Part shown: positions 55,893 to 62,923 of the stretch, piece by piece
How the letters are laid out: each line of letters begins with the position of its first letter
Position numbering within the stretch: position 1 is the first letter of the stretch
Source of the DNA: Haloechinothrix alba
GTDB lineage: Bacteria > Actinomycetota > Actinomycetes > Mycobacteriales > Pseudonocardiaceae
Assembly (NCBI RefSeq): GCF_900188115.1
Contig: NZ_FZNW01000018.1
Coordinates: 1 to 64,000, forward strand
Reading direction: 5' to 3'
DNA: 64,000 bases
Notes under the pieces: generated by a model
Seen by the model: the letters and a program-made list of their open reading frames with translations, nothing else
What the model was told of the DNA's origin: nothing
The model's database searches: none
Translations under genes and position numbers: made by a program

Positions 55893-56919
55893 CCACATTC
55901 TTCCTGATCTGGTCCTCGTCCAGCTCGCGGGACTCGAGGATGGTGTACCGGTCGGGTCGGGTCGACGGTGCCGCCTCGACGGCGGCACAGAACTGTTCTC
56001 TGGTGAGGCCGATGTCGGCGGGCAGCCGTGCGACTCCGTGCCTGCGCATGCACGCGTCCATGGTGCCGAGCACCTCGTCCCCGCGCAGGTATGTCGCGAA
56101 GAGCGCGCCCACGGCGACCTGCTCGCCGTGCTTGGCGCTCCCGGGGTAGAGCGCGTCGATCGCGTGCGATATCTCGTGACACGCACCGCTGCACGGCTGG
56201 CTCGTCCCGGCCACCGACATCGCCAGCCCGCTCAGCACGAGCGCTTGAGCCAGTGTGTTGAGGAAGGCATCGGACTCGATCGACTCCTGGTGGTAGAGCA
56301 CGGCCTCGGCACCGGAACGCGCGAACGCGGTAGCCAGACCGTCGACCGTCGCGCCGAGCTGCTTGTGGGCGAGCCACCAGTCGCTCAACGCCGACAGGTT
56401 GCTCACCGCCTCCCCGATACCCGCGCGTAACCACCGAGCGGGGCTGCGGTGGACGTAGTCGAGATCGACGACGACGGCGAGCGGGATGTGCACGCCATGG
56501 GATCCCTTGCGCCCGTTGTGCTGGAGGGACGCGACCGGTGAGGCGAGCCCGTCATGGGTGAGGCTGGTCGCCACGGACACCATCGGGATGCCGACGAGGC
56601 TGGCGGCGTACTTCGTGACGTCGAGCGTCTGACCACCGCCGATCCCGATGATGGCGTCGTAGAACGACTCGCGCAGTGAATGCGCGAGCTCGCGCGCGCT
56701 GTCGATCGACCCACCCTCCACGCGGACGATGGTGGCCTGGCGCAGCTGCGGCTCGAGCGTGCTCGCGACCTCGTCCCCCAGGCCCGGACCGACGGCGATG
56801 GCTACGCGCCCTCCCGACGAGATCCTCCCGTCGGCGAGCAGCTCGCCGAGCCGGTCGATGGCTCCCCGCCGGATATCGACGGTGAGCGGGGACTCGATCA
56901 TCCTGGCAAGTAATGGCAT
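55864..56919 (-). CDS. sn-Glycerol-1-phosphate dehydrogenase-like protein (EgsA/AraM family)
   Basis: A 351-residue NAD(P)-dependent dehydrogenase of the glycerol-1-phosphate dehydrogenase group. GIGGGQTLDVTKYAAS (about 92-107) is the cofactor loop, TSLTHDGLASPVASLQ is a family block, and GACHEISHAIDALYPGSAKHGEQ (H248, H252, H264) supplies zinc ligands. At the third ligand position relatives usually have D (GDxxS/A); here it is E170 in RAGIGEAVSN. The archaeal and AraM enzymes make G1P from dihydroxyacetone phosphate. Its start overlaps the nucleotidyltransferase gene by 22 bases. Bacterial glycerolipids normally use G3P, so a G1P source is notable. Confidence 0.82.
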   Translation of the reverse strand: MPLLARMIESPLTVDIRRGAIDRLGELLADGRISSGGRVAIAVGPGLGDEVASTLEPQLRQATIVRVEGGSIDSARELAHSLRESFYDAIIGIGGGQTLDVTKYAASLVGIPMVSVATSLTHDGLASPVASLQHNGRKGSHGVHIPLAVVVDLDYVHRSPARWLRAGIGEAVSNLSALSDWWLAHKQLGATVDGLATAFARSGAEAVLYHQESIESDAFLNTLAQALVLSGLAMSVAGTSQPCSGACHEISHAIDALYPGSAKHGEQVAVGALFATYLRGDEVLGTMDACMRRHGVARLPADIGLTREQFCAAVEAAPSTRPDRYTILESRELDEDQIRKNVDAFIETFDR

Positions 56920-57638
56920 GCGACCTCCCGCGCACGGACGAGATCGGTGTGGTCGTCCACCTCGACCCAGTCGGCCGCCCCGATCGAGGTGACCGCGATG
57001 CTCCCACCCTGGTTCACGAACTCCTGGTACCCGTCCTCGTAGTACAACGACGGGTCCGTCGACCACGTCGTCTCCAGCGCTGAGGTGAGCGCTCCGGCGG
57101 CACGGGACTCGATCAGCGTGACGCCGATGTACTCCCCGGCGGCGACCGCGGGGTCGACGGCCTTGTTGATGTGCGCGAGCGCGCCGTCGGAGTCCAGGAC
57201 GACCTTCATCTCCTCCTCGGCGAGCGGCTTGCCGTCGTCGACGGCGAGGAGGATGTCCGCGCCGCGTGCCTCGAGCAGGCGCTCCTCGACAGTGAGCGGA
57301 TGGACCGTGTCGCCGTTGATGAGCAAGGCACCTTCACCGAACCACTGCCGCGCCACCCACAACGAGTACGCGTTGTTCCACTCTTCGGCCTTGTCGTTGT
57401 ACACGGTGTGCAGGTTCACGCCGTAGCGACGCTCGAAGTCGTCGACCCGCTCCTCGATCCGCTGCGCGGCGAACCCGGTGACGAGTACGACCTCGTCGAT
57501 GCCGACCTCGCGGAGGTTGCCGAGCGCGATGTCGAGGATCGTCCGCTCTCCGGACACGGGCAACAGGGCCTTCGGCAGCTCGTTGGTCAGCGGCTGCAGC
57601 CGCCGTCCCGCCCCCGCGGCCAACACAAGTCCGATCAT
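56898..57638 (-). CDS. Nucleotidyltransferase, phosphocholine-cytidylyltransferase (LicC)-like
   Basis: A 246-residue NTP-transferase. The signature is LVLAAGAGRRLQPLTNELPKALLPV (K23), and NDKAEEWNNAYSLWVARQWF resembles the NNxYSL block of LicC-like cytidylyltransferases; LLINGDTV is the metal-binding region. It should convert a phosphoalcohol plus CTP to the CDP-alcohol used by the neighbouring phosphotransferases. If the dehydrogenase makes G1P, CDP-glycerol of that stereochemistry is the simplest product. The ATG overlaps the DUF5941 stop by 4 bases. Confidence 0.85.
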   Translation of the reverse strand: MIGLVLAAGAGRRLQPLTNELPKALLPVSGERTILDIALGNLREVGIDEVVLVTGFAAQRIEERVDDFERRYGVNLHTVYNDKAEEWNNAYSLWVARQWFGEGALLINGDTVHPLTVEERLLEARGADILLAVDDGKPLAEEEMKVVLDSDGALAHINKAVDPAVAAGEYIGVTLIESRAAGALTSALETTWSTDPSLYYEDGYQEFVNQGGSIAVTSIGAADWVEVDDHTDLVRAREVACHYLPG

Positions 57639-58252
57639 TCTGCTTCGTCTTCTTCCTCTTCGTACTGCGCGGGGCGCTGCGCCTGGCTGAAGCGGCGCCA
57701 GCTCGCCACGGATTCGGTGATGTAGATCCCGCCGAGCGCGATCGCCGCCACCACCATGCCGACCGCGAGGCCGCCTGCGAGCAGCAGCGCATACGCCACG
57801 AGGAGCCGCAGCTCCCATCCGCCGCCCGCGTAGCGAATCCACTGGGGCGGCGCCAGCCCCTGATGGCGCAACCGGTAGACGGTGTCGTAGTGGTGGAAGG
57901 CCAGGACGCCGAACAGCGCGAAACACGCGGGCACGGCCGCCGGGTCGGCCATGACGACGAGCGTGAGCAGCGTGCCGTACTCGGCGGCACGCAGCAGCGG
58001 CGGTACGAGCCAGTCGAACTGGCCTGCGAGAGCGTGACCCGCGGCCACCCCGGCGAGCAGCACGTGGCCGACGGTGGCCACGCCAAGCCACGGCGTGACC
58101 TGACCACCCGTACCGGCGAACGCGGCAGCCAGCAGGACCGCGCCTGCCAGCGTCAGCAGTGACGCGGGTACGGACGCCAGCCTTCTGCCGAGCGTCCGCC
58201 CGATCACCGGGGCGAGCGGACCGTCGTCGCGGTAGGCAACCAGAACCGTCAT
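57635..58252 (-). CDS. DUF5941 membrane protein
   Basis: A 205-residue membrane protein with five hydrophobic segments (SLLTLAGAVLLAAAFAG, WLGVATVGHVLLAGVAAG, ACFALFGVLAFH, LRLLVAYALLLAGGLAVG, VVAAIALGGIYITES) and an acidic tail (YEEEEDEAE). It matches the DUF5941 region that in some actinomycetes is fused to a CDP-alcohol phosphotransferase. Here it is separate but overlaps that gene by 4 bases (ATGA). Probable role: membrane partner of the phosphotransferase. Activity unknown. Confidence 0.75.
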   Translation of the reverse strand: MTVLVAYRDDGPLAPVIGRTLGRRLASVPASLLTLAGAVLLAAAFAGTGGQVTPWLGVATVGHVLLAGVAAGHALAGQFDWLVPPLLRAAEYGTLLTLVVMADPAAVPACFALFGVLAFHHYDTVYRLRHQGLAPPQWIRYAGGGWELRLLVAYALLLAGGLAVGMVVAAIALGGIYITESVASWRRFSQAQRPAQYEEEEDEAE

Positions 58253-60039
58253 GCCGCCACCGTCCTCATGGTCCGCCCGGTGAGTTGATACAGCAGCGCC
58301 AGCGACCCCCATACGAGCAGCGCGATGAACGTGACCTGCGGGTTCCACACCGCCGCGGTCACCGAGATCAGTGCCATGCGCTCGCCGATGGGCAGCACGA
58401 TGATCTTCTTCGGCCACCGGGTCACCGAGCGCCGCTCCAAGGCCCGCGACAGCGCCGCACCGCCCCGGCCGAGCCTGTTCAGCAACGTGGCTCGCGCAGC
58501 AGGCAGAGCGGTCTCCTCGGCTTGCGGGGATGCCCCTTCGGGTTGCCGTTCGGTGAGTAAGCGGTCCTCCGGTTGGTCCAGCGGCAGTGCAGGCAGCGTC
58601 GAGAGAACGTGGTGCCTGGCCGAGGCGAACGAGAAGTCCACAGCGTGCCGGACCGTCTGCAGCGCGAACGCCGCGGCCGCGAGCGGCCACACGTCGATAC
58701 CGAATCCGATGGCGGCCCCGATGGCGAGGCCGGCGTAGGCCACGTACTCCTTCGCCCTGTCGAAGACCGAGTCGAGCCACGAACCGAGCTTGGAGAAGGT
58801 GCGGGTGTACCTGGCGAGCTGGCCGTCGACGCAGTCGAAGGTGAAGGAGGCCTGGAGCATGACAGCGCCTGCGATGAGGCCTTCGCGTGTGCCCGTGGCG
58901 AACAGGGCCGCGGCGACGATCCCGAGCGCCAACGACAGCACGGTAACCCCGTTGGGGGTCCATCCGCGGCGCGCGGCCCAGCGCGCGATGTACTTCGAGT
59001 ACGGGCTGACGAAGAACGTGGTGAAGAACCCGTCGCTGCCCTTGACGGCCGAGTCGAGCAGGACGCGGTCCTCGTCGTAGCCTTCCATCCGCTCCATGGA
59101 GCGCTCGACGCCTTCCGCCGACAGCGGCCGTGACCAGTACAGCTCGCGCAGGTAGCTGTTCGTCAGGTGCACCTGCGAGCGGACGAGGCCGACCAGGAGC
59201 AAGGGGACGGGATCCCTCCTGGCCATGTCGGTGCGCCGCGCCAGAAGCCGCTCGGACTCGGGATCGAGCACGACGTCCTCGACGCTGTCGAGGTCGACGG
59301 GATCCTCGTCCTCGTCTTCGTTGAGCAGCGCCGCCCCCTGCTGCGCGTCCTGCTCGTGCCCCTCGGAGCGCTCGCCGGGCTGCTGGTCTGCCCCGGTGCC
59401 GGCCGCCGACCGCACCAGACCCAGCCGCCACGTCTGGCGGAGGTGCTCGAACTCCTCTTCCCAGCGGGGTGGAAGCCCTGCCTCGGTCAGCTCGGCCAGC
59501 TTCCGTGACGCCGAGACCAGCGATGCGCGGTCACGCTGGTCGATCTTGATCAGGCCGAGGAAGTACCCGGTCGGCTTGCGGACCCTGTGGTACGGGCTGC
59601 CCGCGCTGACCAGCCTTCCCCGCTCGGCACGGGTGCGGGAGGTCCAGGAGTCGCGCACGCGCTTGTTCCTGGTCAGGATGCCGGACACCACGCGCGGGTC
59701 GGCGAGCAGGCCCGCGAGGACTTCCCGTTGCGTGAGGATGTCTCCGGAACCGATCACCAGCGGCCGGCGCGTGGCTGATGCGATCTCGTCGACGGCACGC
59801 ATGTCCTCGGCGGTGCTCGCGCTGCTTCGGAGCTCGACACTCAGCCCCGCCTGCGCGGTCGCAGCCTCGATATCGCCGTGCCACTCCGGTCGCGTGACCA
59901 CCCAGGCATTCTCGACGCCCAGGGAGGCCAGCTGGTCGAGCAGGCGTCCGATCAAGGTCGATGCGCCACACTTCAGGGCGGCGGCTGGGGGACCGTCCGG
60001 GCTACCCACCGTGGCAAAGAGGACTGCGGCCGCAGTCAC
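58249..60039 (-). CDS. NTase-like domain fused to CDP-alcohol phosphatidyltransferase
   Basis: A 596-residue two-domain membrane protein. Residues ~1-205 form a MobA/NTase-like domain with a degenerate start (ATVGSPDGPPAAALKCGAS), so catalysis there is doubtful. A glutamate/aspartate-rich linker (DEDEDPVDLDSVED, about 250) follows, then the CDP-alcohol domain with the complete motif DCVDGQLARYTRTFSKLG then SWLDSVFD (D402, D405, D423, D427). GTG 60039 follows AGAGGTGA. The layout recalls the bifunctional archaeal inositol-phosphate cytidylyltransferase/DIPP synthase. First gene of the operon. Confidence 0.85.
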   Translation of the reverse strand: MTAAAVLFATVGSPDGPPAAALKCGASTLIGRLLDQLASLGVENAWVVTRPEWHGDIEAATAQAGLSVELRSSASTAEDMRAVDEIASATRRPLVIGSGDILTQREVLAGLLADPRVVSGILTRNKRVRDSWTSRTRAERGRLVSAGSPYHRVRKPTGYFLGLIKIDQRDRASLVSASRKLAELTEAGLPPRWEEEFEHLRQTWRLGLVRSAAGTGADQQPGERSEGHEQDAQQGAALLNEDEDEDPVDLDSVEDVVLDPESERLLARRTDMARRDPVPLLLVGLVRSQVHLTNSYLRELYWSRPLSAEGVERSMERMEGYDEDRVLLDSAVKGSDGFFTTFFVSPYSKYIARWAARRGWTPNGVTVLSLALGIVAAALFATGTREGLIAGAVMLQASFTFDCVDGQLARYTRTFSKLGSWLDSVFDRAKEYVAYAGLAIGAAIGFGIDVWPLAAAAFALQTVRHAVDFSFASARHHVLSTLPALPLDQPEDRLLTERQPEGASPQAEETALPAARATLLNRLGRGGAALSRALERRSVTRWPKKIIVLPIGERMALISVTAAVWNPQVTFIALLVWGSLALLYQLTGRTMRTVAA

Positions 60040-60464
60040 CAGACATTCACCTCTGCATCGTGAGCTGTTGGTTCACCGGTAGTGTGCACGATACCCCCTC
60101 GTTATACGCGTCTTGTTGTCAACGTCGTGTGAGTGGCGCTGCCCCGTTCCGTTCCCCCGAACGTGCACCGCACGGAGCCGGCACGGCGACGGTGACGAGC
60201 GCGGCGTTGCGTACCTATGGGGCAACGCGCGCCAGAAGTACAAGCCGGATGGCTTTCACCGCCTCACGTCGATCACATGAGCCGGCCACTATATTCGACG
60301 TCGATGGTGCGAGCCGTCCGGGCCGGTACGTTCCCGATCGAGCCCGTCTCGCGCGCGAGGGCTCGGGAAGTCCTGCCGGTCGTGCCCGCTGCGCGGTACA
60401 GCCGTGCGCACGGCGCTACGCTGCCGGCGTCCGTCCATACGAGAGCGTTGACTGGAGGTCTTCG

Positions 60465-61442
60465 TTGACGAAACTGATCTCGCCGGCCGTGCGCAGGCGC
60501 GTGCGCGGCCTGCTGGAACGGGCGGGGTTCCGCGTCCGGCGCGTCGCACCCGGCACGGTGCTCGTATCGCGCGGCGAGACGGCTACGAAGCACCAGCTAC
60601 CGAACGATGCCGCGAGTGCGCGTTCGGGACTCGCGGCTTCCCTGGTAGACGGGGTCGGTGAGGTCCACGCCCCGAATGCGGTGAAGGTTCATCCGCTCGG
60701 GCACGGCGCCGCGATGGTCGAGAGTCCCCGGGCGGCGCGCCGGCATGTCTTCGACATCCACAAGGCACTGTTCCAGCGGATGACCACGGCGCATGTCGCC
60801 GACCAGCTTCAGGCCTACGGCGTGAACTGTGTCATCGACGTCGGCGCCCATAAGGGACAGTACGCTCGGCAGCTTCGCCAAGCGGGATACAACGGACACA
60901 TCGTGTCTTTCGAGCCCGTACCCGAGATTTTCGCGCATCTCGAAAGCAAAGCGGAAAAAGATCCGAAATGGACGGTTTATGGGTGTGCGCTGGGCCGGGC
61001 CGAGGACACCCTCGAGATGAACGTCGTTTCCGGGACGATGAGTTCCATCCTGCCGCCGAGCGAGTACGGCACGGGGCGCTACAAGCGGTTCCGTGACATC
61101 ACATCTGTCGAGGTGCCGGTCCGGCGGCTCGACCAGATGCTCGACGAGATCATCCCGGACGAGCTCACCGAGCCGCGCCTGTACCTGAAGATGGATACAC
61201 AAGGGTACGACCTCGAGGTGTTCGCCGGCATGGGCGAGCGGATGCACGAGGTGGTGGGCATGCAGTCCGAGGTCGCCGTGCTGCAGATCTACGAGGGCAT
61301 GCCGCGACTGACGGAGGCGATCGATACGTTCGAGAAAGCGGGCTTCGAGATCACCGGTATGTTCCCTGTGACACGCGAGGCCGGTACGGGCAGGGTGCTG
61401 GAGTTCGACTGCGTACTGGCACGGACGGAAGCGCTCACCTAG
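60465..61442 (+). CDS. FkbM-family methyltransferase
   Basis: A 325-residue SAM-dependent methyltransferase. VIDVGAHKGQYARQLRQAGY is the SAM motif, IVSFEPVPEIFAHLESKA the second, and LYLKMDTQGYDLEVFAGMG is the FkbM block. FkbM proteins often O-methylate sugars in surface polysaccharides. The start is TTG 60465, with GGAGG seven bases upstream; no ATG or GTG fits. The first ~100 residues are a basic extension. Codons in 60895-60990 are unusually A/T-rich. Its 3' end overlaps the convergent glycosyltransferase by 8 bases. Confidence 0.85.
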   Translation: MTKLISPAVRRRVRGLLERAGFRVRRVAPGTVLVSRGETATKHQLPNDAASARSGLAASLVDGVGEVHAPNAVKVHPLGHGAAMVESPRAARRHVFDIHKALFQRMTTAHVADQLQAYGVNCVIDVGAHKGQYARQLRQAGYNGHIVSFEPVPEIFAHLESKAEKDPKWTVYGCALGRAEDTLEMNVVSGTMSSILPPSEYGTGRYKRFRDITSVEVPVRRLDQMLDEIIPDELTEPRLYLKMDTQGYDLEVFAGMGERMHEVVGMQSEVAVLQIYEGMPRLTEAIDTFEKAGFEITGMFPVTREAGTGRVLEFDCVLARTEALT

Positions 61443-62733
61443 TCAGCGTCCGGAAGAGCTCGTCCCAGCGACGGCCGACGGCGTCGATGTCGAACCCGTT
61501 CGCCGTCTCGACCGCGGCCGCGGCCATCCGCGCCCGGTCCTCCGCGTGCTCGATCGTGTCGAGCAGCGCGCCTGCGAACGCCCGAGTGCGTTCCTCACCC
61601 GAGTCGGGGACGAGGAGGCCGTCGTGGCCATGCGTGATGATCTCGGCCGGACCACCCGCGTCGAAGCTCGCGACGGGAAGCCCGGCACTCATCGCCTCGA
61701 TGACCACGAGGCCGAAGCCTTCGACGTAGGAGGGCAACGCGAAGACCGAGGCCTTCGTGAGCTCCTCGACCAGTCGGTTGCTGCGGCCCATCAGGTGCAC
61801 GTGGTTGTCCAGTTGCGTGCGCGTGATCTGCTGCTGCAAGCGTTCCCGCTGCGCACCCGAGCCGTAGATGCGCAGCCGCCAGTCCGGGTGCTTCGCCGTC
61901 ACCAGCTCGAATGCTGCGATCAGCAGGTCGAACCTCTTCTCCGGCACCAGCCGGCCCGCGGCGGCCACGACCTTCTCCCTGCTGACCGGTTCGAGGGGCA
62001 CCGCGGAGGGCGCGGCGGAGGGAAGCGCGTTGGTGATCCGTACGACATGCGTGCCCGAGTCGCCGAGTACCGCGGTGTAGTGGCGGACGTCCTCGCGGGT
62101 GAGTACCGCGAGAGCGTCGAGCCGGGAGTAGTCCCGCGCGACCGCCCTGCGGATCCCCGGCCGGTGACGCTGGTAGCTGACGTGTTCCTGCGCCACCGTC
62201 GTGACCCACGGGGGAGCGAGCTGCGCTGCGAGCAAGTTGAGCCCGGGCCGGGTCGTCACCAGGATCTGCGGGGGAAGTGCCCGGAGCATCCGGGCCATCT
62301 GCAGGTCGGTCCAGAGCGAGCACAGACCGTGTACCCAGTCCTCCTCGTGAACGAGCAGGCTCGGAAGTCGTGTGAGGACGTTCCGGATGAGTGATCGGCC
62401 GGGTATGTCGCGCTTGTCGTGCAGGACCCGCACGGTCACGCCGGGCGGTATGGGAAAGAACGGACGTTCCCGGCGGCGAACCACGGTGGTGATCTCGATG
62501 TCGTACTCGGAATCCAGGTGACCTGCGACATTGAGGACTGTGCGGATCGTCCCGCCCATGCCGTAGACGTGGCTGAGCAGAAAGGTGATCTTGACGGGGG
62601 CGCCCTCCGGGCGCGACGCGCGCGCCGCGCCCGGCCGCGCGACCCAGTACCGGACCAACCGGACGGCGAGCCGCCGGGTCAGCCGCAGGGGCGGTTTGAC
62701 GAGCCTCGGCCACCATCGCGCCGTGGAACTCAC
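61435..62733 (-). CDS. Family 4 glycosyltransferase
   Basis: A 432-residue retaining GT-B glycosyltransferase. The glycine-rich start is VKITFLLSHVYGMGGTIRTVLNVAGHL, the nucleotide-sugar domain has VVAAAGRLVPEKRFDLLIAAFE, and the EX7E motif is SYVEGFGLVVIEAMSAGLPV. GTG 62733 is chosen because GAGGTGAT lies 8 bases upstream; the open frame to 63033 overlaps promoter-like sequence. Residues 1-35 are arginine-rich. It belongs to the envelope locus and is divergent from the TagE-like glycosyltransferase. Confidence 0.9.
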   Translation of the reverse strand: MSSTARWWPRLVKPPLRLTRRLAVRLVRYWVARPGAARASRPEGAPVKITFLLSHVYGMGGTIRTVLNVAGHLDSEYDIEITTVVRRRERPFFPIPPGVTVRVLHDKRDIPGRSLIRNVLTRLPSLLVHEEDWVHGLCSLWTDLQMARMLRALPPQILVTTRPGLNLLAAQLAPPWVTTVAQEHVSYQRHRPGIRRAVARDYSRLDALAVLTREDVRHYTAVLGDSGTHVVRITNALPSAAPSAVPLEPVSREKVVAAAGRLVPEKRFDLLIAAFELVTAKHPDWRLRIYGSGAQRERLQQQITRTQLDNHVHLMGRSNRLVEELTKASVFALPSYVEGFGLVVIEAMSAGLPVASFDAGGPAEIITHGHDGLLVPDSGEERTRAFAGALLDTIEHAEDRARMAAAAVETANGFDIDAVGRRWDELFRTLTR

Positions 62734-62831
62734 GAGAGGATCACCTCGGTAGAAGTGTTGCCGGCCGGACCGGTACCGGCGTGACGCGGTACCGGTCCGG
62801 CGTCTGCTTGCCGCTGCGACAGTATTCACGC

Positions 62832-62843
62832 CCTGTTGACAGG
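62832..62843. promoter_or_regulatory. Palindrome in the divergent glycosyltransferase promoter region
   Basis: CCTGTTGACAGG is palindromic with 5-base arms and shares the GTTGAC core of the GntR sites at 17006 and 21603. The adjacent GTATAGTAC is AT-rich. It lies between the two divergent glycosyltransferase genes and may be an operator or a promoter part. Confidence 0.35.
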
Positions 62844-62923
62844 TCGTATAGTACGAACATCGGGCGGAGTGCGTGTCAGCGGCACCCGACGCCAGCCGCC
62901 GTTCGAGTGTTATGGGATGTGAC

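Noticed and set aside
62836-62852. TTGACA followed by TATAGT as a promoter
   Set aside because: The two hexamers are only five bases apart, far from the 16-18-base spacing needed.
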